From positions 7,516,142 through 7,580,141 of the forward strand of contig LNAC01000018.1 of the NCBI GenBank assembly GCA_002007465.1: DNA of 64,000 bases. The letters run 5' to 3'. Made by a program: the position numbers and the translations under genes. Every line of letters starts with the position of its first letter. The stretch's first letter is position 1. Origin of the DNA: Ailurus styani. Its lineage: Eukaryota > Chordata > Mammalia > Carnivora > Ailuridae. Below the pieces are notes generated by a model, which was given only the letters and a program-made list of their open reading frames with translations, did no database searches and had not been told where the DNA came from. Of this stretch, positions 24,010 to 36,102 are shown piece by piece.

Positions 24010-24205
24010 TCTCTCCCAACGGGGGATATTTGGCAATGTCTGGAGACATTTTCGGTTGTCACAACCGAAGGTGGGGTGGTGATGTAGGCTACTGGCATCT
24101 AGTGGGTCGGGGCCATGGATGGTGCTGAACAGTCTATGACACACAAGGCAGTCTCCACAACAGAATCATCCAACCCAAATGCCAATGGTATGGGGGCTCA
24201 GAACA
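24010..24205 (+). repeat. hAT-type DNA transposon fragment (MER58-like)
   Basis: 'atatttggcaatgtctggag', 'acattttcggttgtcacaac', 'ctactggcatctagtgggtc' and 'atgccaatggtatgggggct' follow the order of a well-known short mammalian hAT element (ggcaatgtctggagacatttttggttgtcac… ctggcatctagtgggtagagg…). I recall it as MER58 but give the name with caution. A second copy lies at 57773-57952. Confidence 0.65.
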
Positions 24206-27202
24206 CTTATTAAAATACAGGAAGCGGGAAGAATATTCAGGCAAAGCCCCAAGTCCTAATTCTTCCTCTGGTGGGCTGCCTGGTCTGGACATAGCACCTG
24301 AATTTCTATGTCTCTGGTTCATTGTCATTCAACAATGACAATGTTGGCCCGTTTCAGAGATTCTGCAACCTCTACACCAGACTCACCCATTCCTTCTCAA
24401 AGCCTTCCAGTATGGCAGTTCAAGCCTAGAGCTACTAGTTCTCTCTTACCCTAACACCTTTGATCAGGGGCATTTTCCCACCAGTCTTCTCTCAGTCCTA
24501 TGTCACTTCCATGGGGAGGAGCAGCAAAGCTGAAAACAACTTGTTTCTATCACCACCCAGCAAAGAAGTCCCTAATGACCGCCCCAGGTCACAGAAATGA
24601 CAAAGCAGAGAGTTCCTGGACCTGAGGAGTTCCTTCCAACTCTACAATGATTCTTTGCCGTCAACAAACTAAGGACCAATGTGGCAACTTCGTTTCGAAT
24701 TCTAGAGTCTGCTTTGCAAAAACGGTGTGCAACAAAGTGAGAAAGCTTTACAGTAGAAGTAGAAGGAATAACATGGGTACAACTGTGCTCAATGATGTAT
24801 ACGGTTTTTGCTTTTTCATAATGCTTGGCAACCATAAATCAGCCTGCCACCCCAGCTTAGGGGATAGACTCAGAATCAAGTCATTGTTTTATGGATGGAA
24901 AAATATGCTACCACCTTGCCATTCCCAAAATCTTGTCTCCTGGCTCTAGCTGAATGCATGCCTCCCATTAAAGAGACCCAATTTATCGAGAGGCTGAGCC
25001 TCTCCTATTCCTGAATGCCCTCTAGAACCAAAGAACACAGAAGTTGTTTTCCAAATAAAATTCTCACTTTCAGAAAGAAGGATTAACGTGTCTGACATGG
25101 GGAGAGGATTAACGTCTTTAACGACCTCCATGAGCTCATCATTGTGCACGTGTTCCTCAGTGCACGTGTTCCTCAGTCCAGGACAAGGAACCACCCATCC
25201 CATCACACTGCACAGGAATCCTACTGTCCCCATCACACACGAGTCCAAGGGTTCTCTAGATGCCCAGCTGGGACAGAGTGGTGGGTTAATGGGAAAAGTG
25301 GGAGAAAACATCCAGAAGAGGAACCAAGAGGGAAGCTGAACTTCTAAGGCTAAAAGGCACACAGCCCATGAGCTAAATAAGGTGTTTAACACATTTCATT
25401 CACTTCAAACAAAAACAACAACCAGTCACCATGAATTTCCTAGTACATCCACCATCCATAAACCAAATCAGAGAGGTAATCCAAAGATTGTAGGTGGGGG
25501 GGGGGGAGACCAGTGAAAACACCATGGATGGCAACAGAGGGTTAATGTCCCAGAGCAAGGCTTCCTGCAGTAAGCACAAATCCGAAATCATAATAAAAAT
25601 GCTGAAGGACTTAGTCACAAGCCCTCCCGTCAGTCATCAGAAGGAATGGCAAAAATGCTGAGTGAATGCTCGGAGCCAGAACGATTCCATTTTCCTTCTA
25701 ACTGTGCAAAGAATTTGCATTTAAAATGAGCATTTCATCAGACCTTCCAAGAATGCTTGATATTTGGCTGCTACCAAGAATAAAAGTGATCCACTGCAAC
25801 TCCAAGTTTCTAATTATTTATTCGCACCCCAAGTATCTGGGCTCCCAAGTAGACAGAGGAACGCTTGCAGCTCAACACATCTTCCAAGTCAGAAATGAAA
25901 ATACAGTCCAATCACCTGGGCAAAAATAGGGATAAAAGGGCAACTTCCCGATGACTTAACTCTCTATGAAGCAAACTTTACTTTCTATGTAGTTTCCCAT
26001 TTACGAGCAAAGTAGTATCAGGAAATGAAGATTTGTCCTACACTCCTAAGACAAGTGTTAGGAACGTCCAACACTTCTTGTTCAGCAACCAAGGATTTCA
26101 TGTCAGCCAAGAGAAGTGTGGGGCGCTGGAGCTTGAGTGAAGCATGGAGTCCAGTGGCAGGAAAAGCCCAGATGGGCCCCCCTGGCAAGGAAGGCCACTG
26201 CCTCTATCCACAGGGTGAGTCCATCACCAGCACTACTTCTCAGCATCCACATCCGAAAAACAGAGCTGTCATTTCTTTCGAAGGCAGGAGGGTGGAAGGG
26301 AAGAGAGGATTCAGGGGGCAACACCAGCGAGGGCCTCATCACCCCTCAGCCATCAGAGGCGGGGTCAGAGAGAGGGGCAGTCAGTGGGTGGCTTCAGCCT
26401 TGCTCCCTAAGAGGGACAGTTTTCAGTGGTTTATTAAATACAGCAGAGCCTTTCATCTTTTTTACTCACTATTAACCCTGGCGGGTGGAAAGAGGATACA
26501 AAAACATCAACGGAAGTTCAGAAAAGGGTTACCAGAGCCATGGGCTGGGGGAGAGGCAGGAGGCACCCCTATTCTAAAGGGGAATAAATCCTCCCAACCA
26601 GCCACAGGGCCTGTGGCCACCGCCAACAGCCCAACTGTACAACAAAAAGGCAATTCTTGGGAGGCTCAAGTTGTTTTAGTGTCTCCTTCCACATCCTCCT
26701 CCTGACTACGGGGGTGGCTGCTCTGTGGTCAGGATAGCGTTTCACCAGAGCTCCATTTCCCAACAAGGGCATTTCAATTAAAGAAGCGACACAAAGCAAT
26801 GCAATAGGGAAAGAGAAATCCGAGGATGCAGTCCAGCCTGCAGCCTCCACGTGGTTCCCATTCCCACCGAAGCCTTGCACCAAGCTGACTTTGTTTCCCA
26901 GTCCAAGAAGGGAGGCCTGGACCAGCGCAGCCATAACACCAGCTCAGGGCCATTTCCTCCTGCTCCTCTCTCCTTCAGCCCCAGCACTACCCCACCCTCC
27001 TCCTGAACACAGCAAACCTCCCTGCCTCCCTGAGGTGGGTTATCTCCCCAATACTCCTGCCTGCAAACCCCCAGGCTAGGAGCCTCCACCCCCAGGGTCC
27101 AGGAAGGGGAGTCACCGGCTCAACACCAGGAAGCGAACGGCAGTGGTGGATTCTCAACAGACGCCCCTGACACAGGGAGCGCCAGCCAACTCCATGGCTT
27201 AC
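24206..27202. other. No gene recognised (possible intron)
   Basis: A 226-codon plus-strand frame (26025-26705) and a 148-codon minus-strand frame (25392-24946) are open, but neither resembles a known family and both overlap frames in other registers. A G-run of about 12 lies at 25495-25506. I make no gene call. Confidence 0.35.
25144..25175 (+). repeat. Tandem duplication of a 16-bp unit
   Basis: gtgcacgtgttcctca occurs twice in direct succession without mismatch. Confidence 0.9.
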
Positions 27203-27235
27203 CTTCACTGGCCCACCCACAGGCCTCTCAGGAGA
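27203..27235 (-). CDS. Candidate 33-nt microexon, unidentified minus-strand gene
   Basis: Minus strand reads CCTCCCTTGGCTTCAG | 33 bases | GTAAGCCATGG, so both the acceptor (pyrimidine tract plus CAG) and the donor (AAG|GTAAGC) are good. In phase 0 it encodes SPERPVGGPVK without stop and keeps phase 0 at both ends, which fits the start phase of the candidate terminal exon at 22305-22475. The small size means the open frame itself carries little weight. Confidence 0.25.
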
Positions 27236-27929
27236 CTGAAGCCAAGGGAGGCTTGGCTGTGGACAGCACAGAGCCTCAGGACAGGACCTGCCACCTGGCC
27301 CTCTCCTTCTTCGAAACTACACTCCACAGTGCTCTTTCCATGATTCGTGTCCGAAACCCATCAACCCTCCTTCCTGAATCCTACAAAGCAAAGCAGCCTT
27401 GACCGTGAATTACTTCACATGCTCAGAGAGGGTCTAGCCAACACCTGTACTTCCTCTTCTGTGCTGACCGGTCCACCCCTGCGCCGGCAGCAATCCCCAT
27501 CAGAGGTTCTAACTACCTCTAACAAATGTCCCTCTGTTGTAAGTCAATTTCAAAGGATATTCAAGGTTCAAGGAATACTGGAGAGGTAGAGTTACCAAAT
27601 TAAAAAATACTTCACCTTTTTTGAATCACACACATTCATATTTTGGTATCCTATTATTTTTCTGCCCTATAAGGTAGAAAGAGCAATTAAATGGTCTTTT
27701 TTTTTTAAAAGCCAGACCCACTGCTTGCCAAATGTGGCTGTTCCAGGTGACCACGTGAGTTAGCAGAGTCCTTGAATGGTGGTTTAACCACCACAGCCTC
27801 CCATCACATCTCCTGTTACCAGGGAGAGGGGGCAGGAGTGGAGAAGAGATAAAGAAAGAAGAAATGCCCCAGGCTGAGCAGATCTGGATGTCTGAGAGGA
27901 CCACTCGACACCGCATCAAGCCCACATTT

Positions 27930-28130
27930 TTTTAAAGGGTTTATTTGAGAGAGATAGAGAAAGAACACATGCTTGTGGGGGCTGGGGGAGGAATGGAAGG
28001 AGAACCTCAAGCAGACTCCCCATTGAGCATGGAGCACAACATGGGGCTTGATCCCAGGACCCCAAGATTATGTTATGAGCCAAAATCAAGAGCTGGATGT
28101 TTAATCAACTGAGCCACCCAGGCGCCCCCC
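27930..28130 (-). mobile_element. CAN-SINE, older subfamily
   Basis: Minus-strand copy with head 'gagccacccaggcgcccc' at the right end and a core saying 'ggcttgatcccaggacccca'. Duplications flank it: 27917-27929 (caagcccacattt) and 28131-28143 (caaccccacattt), one mismatch. The core is more diverged than in the young copies. Confidence 0.93.
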
Positions 28131-28330
28131 CAACCCCACATTTCTTATTCGTATACAATCCTTCCCCCCATATCGAGGTTTCAGAGACATTCCATCAATG
28201 GTGCAGAAAAACCAGGACCAACCAAACACGTCTCTTTTGACAATCAGTGTGTCCCTTCTCACTATACCCAACTCAGAAGGACAAATGACAAGCACAGAAG
28301 GACCCCCAATGAGAAAGACTTCAAACTTAC

Positions 28331-28407
28331 CATGCCTAATACCCATCTCAAGAAATCAGGGGAGAGGCGGGCGAATGACCCTGCCTGATCCTCAGCACTC
28401 AGAGAAG
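28331..28407 (-). CDS. Candidate internal coding exon, unidentified minus-strand gene
   Basis: Minus strand shows CCCAGGCCTTTCTCCAG as acceptor and CATG|GTAAGTTTG as donor, both strong. The 77-nt segment is open in one frame: two bases completing a codon, then 25 codons beginning SLSAEDQAGSFARLSPDF and ending in GM, closing in phase 0. The other two frames contain stops. The end phase matches the candidate exon at 27203-27235. It sits inside a longer 225-codon minus-strand frame (28939-28262) that has no recognisable family. The family is unknown, and chance remains possible. Confidence 0.3.
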
Positions 28408-30729
28408 CTGGAGAAAGGCCTGGGCACAAAAGCAAGCTTTGTCCCCACTCGCCATCCCTACGCAAGCCCTTGCTCCGAGGACGATGCCAGCAACAGCCAC
28501 AGCAGGGCTGCTCCGGGAGCCGGCAGCCAATAAAGGCTCCATTGTTGCCGCCTCTGAATCTCTCCAAATCCCAAGAAGGGGAAGCCAAGGCCCAACAACT
28601 GTTGGTGAGGCAGACTGAATCAGACCTGACTGTCCCCTCACCATCACTTAAGGAAAGATTCTTTTGTTTTCCCCAGCTTCCTGGCAGACCTGCTTCCAAG
28701 CTATGGCTATTTATACCAGACAGGTAGCTCAAGTCATTACAAGCCACACAAAAGAAAACCACCCCAGACAATTTGTCCTGGGTGCTCAAGGCAGGAGATG
28801 ACAAATGAGAGGCCCACCTATAGCCAGGCAGTGAACGAGGCAAAACGGGACTCAGCCACCCTTCCCTGGGCTCCTCCACCCGGCAGCTGGTCCCCATAAA
28901 CGTGCAAGCTAGCCCTTGCCCAGCCACACTGCCACACACCTCCCCTCTGTCAAGGACCTCAGCTTGTCAGGGCTTTGTAATGGGGGAGGGACAGTAGAAA
29001 GTGCCAACACACCCCAGACGGCCTCCTGCCCCTCCACATTCTGGTACACCTTGTTCACAGCGGGAACTCTCCCCACCAGAGCCTCCCTCCCGGGGAGGCA
29101 GCTCATTTCAAGAGGCTCTTCAGCCAGCAAGGCCTGACCCCTGAGGAGGATGGGGCCCAGCACCCCTGCAGTTACCCGCCTCTGCCTTAATAGGCAGCTT
29201 GAACATCTCCAGGAAACCCCAAGGAGACCCCCCTTCACTCCGGGGCACAGGCAAGCTCAACGGCACGACCAGGCTGTTCAACACTTTGTAAGGCATGATG
29301 TCCTACCGGCTAAGTCCTCTCCTACTCCAAATCCCCCTCCCACAGCCCTGTGGCCTCAGGCTAGCTCGTCAAGAAGGCCTGTCTGCATGCTTTCCTACAG
29401 CCCAGCAGCAACAAAGGGAAAACCTGGGCGGGGAGGCACAAACACAGAGGGCAGCAAGCCCTAGGCACAGAAATGGCCACAAATATCCATACTTCCAGTC
29501 TCCCAGGGCGATCGGAGCCTCTGGAAGCATACTGACTATGTGATAAGCCCTTGTTCCCATCCCCATCTACTGGGAATCTAAAATTAGCCCAAAAAAGCAT
29601 CTCTTCAGCCCTGTGTCTCCTACGCTACACCTGATAAGTGTCACTACCCCCTCTGGCAGTAACTTGTCTTGGGGAGTGCTATAAATACCACCGAAGCCTA
29701 CCCGAGGTGAATTATGAATACCAGGAATAGTTTCAGGGTTTCCAGGCACTGGCTCTGTGACAGGGGTGTCAAATTCAAAGTCGCCTATGCAAGACGCCGA
29801 CCCAGAAAACACTCAAATCCCTGGGGCCCAGCCCCGCCTTTTAAGTGGTGGGAAGGCTCCACTCGAGAGCACATCTGCCTCCCGCGTGGCTGGGGCTGCT
29901 CCCACGGCAGCTCTGGAAATCCCACAGATGCTCCCGGCCTCTCGTCTCCCGGCTCGGAAGTCTGACGTCCTAGAACATAGTCAATTTCACGTTACCGCAA
30001 AGGACAGTAGGGTGTCAGCCTTCCTGGATATTAAGAGCTCATTCAGAGCTTTCAAGGGAGGAGGCTCTCAGAAACAGAAGGCTCGAGGGGAAGCAGATAC
30101 TGACTGGATGATCCCAGGCTGTTACTGGTCTCCTCTGGAGCTTGCGTCCAGAGGGTGTTTCATTAGATGTTTGTGGAATCATCTTCAGGTCTTTGCATTG
30201 CAGAGGTTCACGACGGCAGAATCCTAAGCCCCAGGAGCTAGGCTAGAGAGCCGGGTACGGCTAAGGGAGCCTGCCAAAAAGCAGGCAGCCAGCAAGGACC
30301 CCGTGGGCCTGGGTGTGAGCTAAAGCCCTCAGCGCATAGGGGAGGGAGGGAAGTGGGCTTGGAGGACAGAAGCCTGGGGAAGGTCAACACGTGCAGGAGA
30401 CAGGAGGGATGGCCAAGAAGGAAATGTCCCAGGAGAAGGCAGGTCACGGAAGTAAGGTGATCTAGAGGCAGAAAAGGAGAGGGTGTTAAGAGAAAAGGAG
30501 GATGAACAGCAAAACGGGAAGGGCAGCTGGAGATCACGCTGTGAGATTTGGCCACCGAAGGGTTGCTGGAGGCCTTCCAGGTGGCTGCTCTGGTGCAGTG
30601 CTAACTGTAGAGAGTGAAGAGTAGGGGCAAGACGTATAGAGATTCATCTTTTTTGAAGGGACCAACCAAGATCCAATTTGGCACTAGTCAAGTTGTAAAA
30701 GTGAAAAAATGAAGCCTACTTCATCAGTT
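28408..30729. other. No gene recognised; relatively GC-rich
   Basis: Frames up to about 156 codons occur on both strands (for example plus 29757-30227) without splice support or family match. Scattered CpGs around 28480-28560 and 29870-29960 do not amount to a CpG island. Confidence 0.35.
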
Positions 30730-30745
30730 CACAGCCCCCATCTTT

Positions 30746-30937
30746 TTTTTTTTTTTTTTTAAGATTTTATGTATTCAACAGAGAGAGAGACAACCAGAGA
30801 GGGAACACCGGCAGAGGGAGAGGGAGAAGCTGGGTTCCCGCAGAGCAGGGAGCCCAAGGCGGGCTCGATCCCAGGACCCAGGGATCACAACCTGAGCTGA
30901 AAGCAGACAATTAACGACTAAGCCAGCCAGGCATCCT
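30746..30937 (-). mobile_element. CAN-SINE, older subfamily
   Basis: Left T-run (minus-strand poly-A tail), 'aagattttatgtattcaaca', the 'gggctcgatcccaggaccca' core, and the head at the right end. Target duplications are 30730-30745 (cacagcccccatcttt) and 30938-30953 (cacagcccctgtcttt), two mismatches in 16. Confidence 0.93.
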
Positions 30938-30954
30938 CACAGCCCCTGTCTTTC

Positions 30955-31230
30955 AACAACCTGTGCCCTCCCATCTTCTGGTCCTTGTTCCTTCAGTCTC
31001 TGCCACCCAGAAAGCCCTCCTCTGCTTTCTGACATCAGACGACACTCCAGGCTCAATGGAGCTGCCCTTCCATTACCCCTCTGAGCTCTGCAGGCCCCCC
31101 TCACTCCCCCTCCCTGCTGGTCTTCCCTGACCTGCCAGTTGTGGGCATTTGGTTTCCCCATCTCATCACAGGCTCCTGCAAGCAGACTCAAGGTCCTCAA
31201 TGCTTCCCTATTTCCCTCAGCACGTGCCAC
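30955..31230 (+). repeat. L2 LINE 3'-region fragment
   Basis: 'ccttgttccttcagtctctg', 'gacgacactccaggctcaat' and 'ctggtcttccctgacctgcc' fit the pyrimidine-rich L2 3' region (…tcacctcctccaggaagccttccctgac…). It is ancient and degenerate. Confidence 0.45.
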
Positions 31231-33654
31231 ATCCCTTTGCCCATAACAGACCCCCCAAGAAGAGCAGCAAAAATGCCTGTTTTCAAACCCGTTATTTGTC
31301 TCTCTTCTTTGCTCGAATTCTTTGTGCTTAGTAACCGACATTAGTGCCTACACATTACCCCAATGTCAATGATTTCCCCAGCATGTTTGATAATGTCAGC
31401 CCCTCAGGAAGAGCAGAAGCAGGAAATCAATCTGGCTAGAGGGAATGGGGGGTGGGGAGAGGGAGAATACAAGATGCTAGCATCTATCTCTTCTCTCTGC
31501 AACCCCCGCCCCCCCGCCCACTCCATCCCACATGGTCAGAGGAAGGCTGGGCCTTGGAAGAACGCTCTACAAGCCATCTCCTCAGACCTCTATCCCAAGG
31601 AGTTCGGTCCTTACTACGCTACCCTGGGCCACTCTTCCTCTCAAGTGCTGAATAAGGGAAACCAGTCTTCCAGGCACTGAGCCAATCTAAGGAGCTGGAC
31701 CTTCAGAACTTCACATCTGCTCCTGCCCCTGCCCTGGCCTCCCAGGGTCAAGCTCAAGTCCTACAGAGTTAAGGCAAAAGGGCACCAGTGGAGGTGGTGG
31801 CACAGACCCAGCACCCAACTTCTGAAGTAACTCTGAGGCCCCTGCCTGACACCCCACCCCTAACAACCAGACCTAAGGATGATCCCATACCCCACGAAGG
31901 TGTCCCCCAGCTTGGTCCCCAAGTCCTTGCTGGGGCACCTGGCTAGAGAATGAGCAGCCCATTGGCACAGCCAACCAGATTCCTCCAGTAACCCTTAAAG
32001 CTGGCAGCACTGCCCATGACAATGTCAAAGTGTTTCCAGTACCTGGGGGCAGCAGTTGAAGCCCACTTTTGGGGTCCCAGAGGCTTCCCTTCTATTTCTG
32101 CCTCCCCCTTGCACAAAAGTTTGCTTGAGGGCAGCTCTAGAAACTGACCTCAGGGGAAAGGAAACGTCTGCAGTACAATCAGGGTTGAGTCATTAAAGAT
32201 CACATCGTCCCTTGGGGAAGCAAGAGGCCAAAATGAGCCACGAACTGCTCAGCCTTCAAAACCCCAAAATAGATCATCTATGTCTTTGCTGTGACCAGAG
32301 TAATGGGTACACCCCTGTCCTTGGAGCCTCAGGAGACCTCTTCAGCAGGAAGCCCCCTCCGCTCTCCCACAGGCCGCGGGGGACCAGGAACCCCATCTGC
32401 AGGGGGGCCTGGCCTCTGGAGAGCAGAGCTGAGCCCAGATTTTCTCCACCTACGCACCAGCAGCAACAGGAAGGGCTAACACTGTTTGCAAACCCTGCAA
32501 ACTATTATTTTCTCTCCTCCAAAACATGGAGGGGGAAAAAAAGCCAGCCAGCCCCAGGAACCCAAATCCAAGGGGGAGGGCGGGGGAAAACAGCCACGCA
32601 GAGAACCGAAAAGGAATGATTCAGCGTCAGCCTGACTTACTCAAGGCGAACACTCATCAGTTGCATTTTTGTTGAATTCACACTTGGAAGGCTGGATCAA
32701 AGTACCACCAGAAAGAATAAATCTGAGGACCATTCGCTGTTGAACAGGAAGGGGCAAGAGGGAAACTAAGCACCAAGTTTCGATTTTTCACACTACATAA
32801 AACCGCCCCTCCACAGCTGGCTCCATCAGTCAACAAGAGACACCACAGCCGGGGCGGACACACAGCTTGGCTCTGGAGAGCCCTGCGAATACTCCCCCGG
32901 GATCCGTGTTAGCAGGTATCCTTGGCACCTGCACAGGAGTAAGTGCCCTAAGATTAAGGCTCTAACTTTTGGTACCTGCCATGTGCAGATGGTATTCTGA
33001 CCTATCTGTAGACCTAACTGATGCAAGTCTACGCAATTACTTTAAAATACAACTTGTGCATCCAAGTTTTTGGTTTTTGTTTTTTGGCTTTTGGTTTTTT
33101 TTACATTCTACCACAAGCCAAATCACCTTTCTCTCACAACCTGCCTTCAAGTCCACCCATCTTCTGAGATTTTTGTAGCCAACTATATGGCCTTTCACGG
33201 ATGAGCCACTTTATTTTGAGTTCATTGGGTTGCCCAGATTTTGGCCAATAAAAATACAAGATACCTCGTTAATTTTCAGTTGCAGAGAAGCCACAAGTAA
33301 TTCCTAAGTATGCCCCACACACAATATAGGGGACATATTTACACTTTTTTTTTTCTGTTTATCTGAGATTTAAATTCAACTGGGAAGCCTGTACTTTATC
33401 TGGCAACCTCAGTTCAACATTCTAGAAAAAATACTGAAGCCTTGACAACAGCTGGAAGCAAATTTTGGGAGCCCCCAGCTGTCACCTCATTCCACACATA
33501 GGATTAGCTGAGACAGAACACTGGCCTTACCCCTCTGGACAAGGGCAGGCAGAGGGAGGGGGGAGGATGCCCTTCATGGGAGAGAAAAGCCCCTTGTCCT
33601 CTACTTTACTCAGAGGGCTTACTCAAAATACCAGGAAAAATGTCAACTTTAAAA
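31231..33654. other. No gene recognised (possible intron)
   Basis: No supported exon. A poly-T/G-rich run at 33062-33101 and a T-run at 33342-33352 are present. Around 32400-32600 the sequence is GC-rich but repeat-free to the eye. Confidence 0.35.
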
Positions 33655-33925
33655 CACAAGCCAGACACAAAAGGACAAATATTTTATAATTCCTCCTAAT
33701 GAGGTACAGAAAACACAAATTCGTGGCAACAGAAATAGAGTGGTGGCTGCCAGGGGCCGAGGGGCACGGGAATTAGGAGTTAGCATGTACTCAGTATGGA
33801 GTTTCAGTTTGGGATCATGAAAAAGCTCTGCCAACAGAGAGCGGTGATGGGTGCCCAACCATGGGAACGCACTTCATGGTTCAAGTGCCAAATTTTATGT
33901 ATATTTTACCACTTTTTTTTTTCAG
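33655..33925 (+). repeat. Old L1 3'-UTR fragment
   Basis: 'tagagtggtggctgccaggg', 'gttagcatgtactcagtatg', 'gtttcagtttgggatcatga' and 'caaattttatgtatatttta' followed by 'cca' are in the order of ancient L1M 3' UTRs (…gaatggtggttgccaggggc… ggtaaattttatgttatgtatattttacca). Confidence 0.65.
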
Positions 33926-34635
33926 CTAACCAATTTTCTTCCCATTTGCAGTTTAGCTAGGTTTTTTCCTCTCATTGATCTAATTCGTCTCCAACTTCAT
34001 GGAACAGTATCTGTTGCTAGGAATCTTCCTGTTTCCAAGGAAAACAGATCAGCAAGACACAGATGAAAAGACAGACCAAGAAGGAGACCAGGATGGAGCT
34101 CACTTGCTGCTGGAAGGCCGGATCTTGTTGCCTACCTGGTCCCACACACCCACCCAGGCCTCCAAGGGTCCTGCGGAAGCACTCCACAGTCCACACTTTT
34201 CCTTCTCCCTCTGTGTGTTCTAAGGACCCATCACCATCCTAGGCCCACAATTCAACATTCCCTAGAAACCTTGGGGGAACAGAGCCCAAGGGAGTTGAGA
34301 GCGCTTATCTCCACAGGCATCAGGGAGGTCTCTGGGGCTGGTCAAAGCTAAGGCTCATAGCTCCACACCATCTCTGACACTGGAACAAAGAAGCAACAAA
34401 GCCTTAGGACCAGAACTGACCTTCAAACAAAGAAGCACAACCATGGATGATGGACAATGCAAAGAAAAGAACGTTCAATGTCTCAGACACCAAGATTGAG
34501 TTCTTCCCCCACTCACTCCCCCAGAGACACCAGGCACGTGCACTTGCACACACACCCAGCCTCTGGAGGACCCAGACCAAGGGTCCTGTCAAATAGATAT
34601 CTGACCTCAAGTTGCTGGTCACCTTCCCTGGCACT

Positions 34636-34660
34636 GGGGGAGGTGGGGGGTGGGGTGGGG
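34636..34660 (+). repeat. G-quadruplex-prone tract
   Basis: Four G-runs of 5, 6, 4 and 4 bases separated by AGGT, T and T. The short loops make this a strong intramolecular quadruplex candidate on the plus strand. Confidence 0.7.
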
Positions 34661-34900
34661 AGGAAGGGACTGACCCCAAACAAAATTTGAGAACTTCATA
34701 TATTGTTCTGGAATGTACAAGTAGAAACAAAAACTCAAGCAAAGTCAAGGCTAGTAAGTATTGTGGAAGCCCACACACCTTTGAAATGGCCCCAGGACTG
34801 GCCGAAGGCAGCAGCCAAGGTCCCCTAGCTCGGCACTGATCAACCCCTGAACTGGCTATCAGCACTGTGTAGACAACTCCTCTTAAGAACCCGAATTCTG

Positions 34901-36086
34901 TGTCCAGTGGGAAAAAAGACAGTCTCTTCAACAAATGGTGTTGGGAAAACTGGTCAGCCACATGCAGAAAAATGAAACTGGATCATTTCCTTATACCACA
35001 CACAAAAAATAGACTCAAAATGGATGAAAGACCTCAATGTGAGAAAGGAATCCATCAAAATCCTTGAGGAGAACACAGGGAGCAACCTCTTCGACCTCAA
35101 CCGCAGCAACTTCTTCCTAGGAACATCACCAAAGGCAAGGGAAGCAAGGGCAAAAATGAACTACTGGGACTTCATCAAGATTAAAAGCTTTTGCACAGCA
35201 AAGGAAACAGTCAACAAAACCAAAAGACAACTGACAGAATGGGAGAAGATATTTGCAAATGACATATCAGATAAAGGGCTAGTATCCAAAATCTATAAAG
35301 AGCTTCTCAAACTCAACACCCATAAAACAAATAACCCAGTCAAGAAATGGGCAGAAGACATGAACAGACATTTCTCCAAAGAAGACATCCAAATGGCCAA
35401 CAGACACATGAGAAAGTGCTCAACATCACTCGGCATCAGAGAAATACAAATNNNNNNNNNNNNNNNNNNNNNNNNNNNNNNNNNNNNNNNNNNNNNNNNN
35501 NNNNNNNNNNNNNNNNNNNNNNNNNNNNNNNNNNNNNNNNNNNNNNNNNNNNNNNNNNNNNNNNNNNNNNNNNNNNNNNNNNNNNNNNNNNNNNNNNNNN
35601 NNNNNNNNNNNNNNNNNNNNNNNNNNNNNNNNNNNNNNNNNNNNNNNNNNNNNNNNNNNNNNNNNNNNNNNNNNNNNNNNNNNNNNNNNNNNNNNNNNNN
35701 NNNNNNNNNNNNNNNNNNNNNNNNNNNNNNNNNNNNNNNNNNNNNNNNNNNNNNNNNNNNNNNNNNNNNNNNNNNNNNNNNNNNNNNNNTATCATATGAT
35801 TTCTCTGATATGAGGAACTTGAGAGTCAGGGTGGGGGGTCGTGGGGGGTAGGGAGGGAAAAATAATGAAACAAGATGGGATGGGGAAGGAGACAAACCAT
35901 AAGAGACTCCTAATCTCACAAAACAAACTGAGGGTTACTGGGGGGTGGGAGGGTAGGGATAGGGTGGATGGGTTATGGACACTGGGGAGGGTTTGTGCTT
36001 TGGTGAATGCTGTGAAAGATGTAAGCCTGATGATTCACAGACCTGTACCCCTGGGGCAAAGAATTTAAAAAAAAAAAAAGAAGAAG
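34901..36086 (+). mobile_element. Young 5'-truncated L1 retrotransposon (ORF2 C-terminus + 3' UTR)
   Basis: From 34901 the sequence encodes the C-terminal part of L1 ORF2 in one frame up to the assembly gap (reading for example [20 protein letters not shown]), with no endonuclease or reverse-transcriptase domain because of 5' truncation. After the gap comes the carnivoran L1 3' UTR with G-rich runs and 'ctgtacccctggggcaaaga' and an A-tail to about 36080. The flanks 34885-34899 (aagaacccgaattct) and 36087-36101 (aagaacctggattct) are its target duplication, two mismatches in 15. It cannot move by itself. Confidence 0.93.
35452..35789. other. Assembly gap (338 N)
   Basis: A run of 338 unknown bases lies inside the young L1. 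Left of it the sequence is ORF2 coding ('cggcatcagagaaatacaaa'), right of it the end of ORF2 and 3' UTR ('ctctgatatgaggaacttga'). High-copy L1 sequence commonly breaks assemblies. From what I recall of L1 the missing piece should be about 0.5 kb, so the gap length may be only an estimate. Confidence 0.99.
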
Positions 36087-36102
36087 AAGAACCTGGATTC
36101 TG

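Noticed and set aside
26025..26705. 226-codon plus-strand open frame
   Set aside because: No recognisable domain, low-complexity and GC-driven composition, no splice or promoter evidence, and overlapping frames of similar quality in other registers. Frames of this length are expected occasionally by chance in 64 kb of GC-mixed DNA.
28262..28939. 225-codon minus-strand open frame as a single-exon gene
   Set aside because: It runs across strong splice signals (acceptor at 28408, donor at 28330), so any real coding part is likelier the small segment between them. The full frame has no family resemblance.
35024..35851. 275-codon frame spanning the N gap
   Set aside because: The front is L1 ORF2 C-terminus and the back is L1 3' UTR; the N run joins them artificially. 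It is part of the L1, not a host gene.
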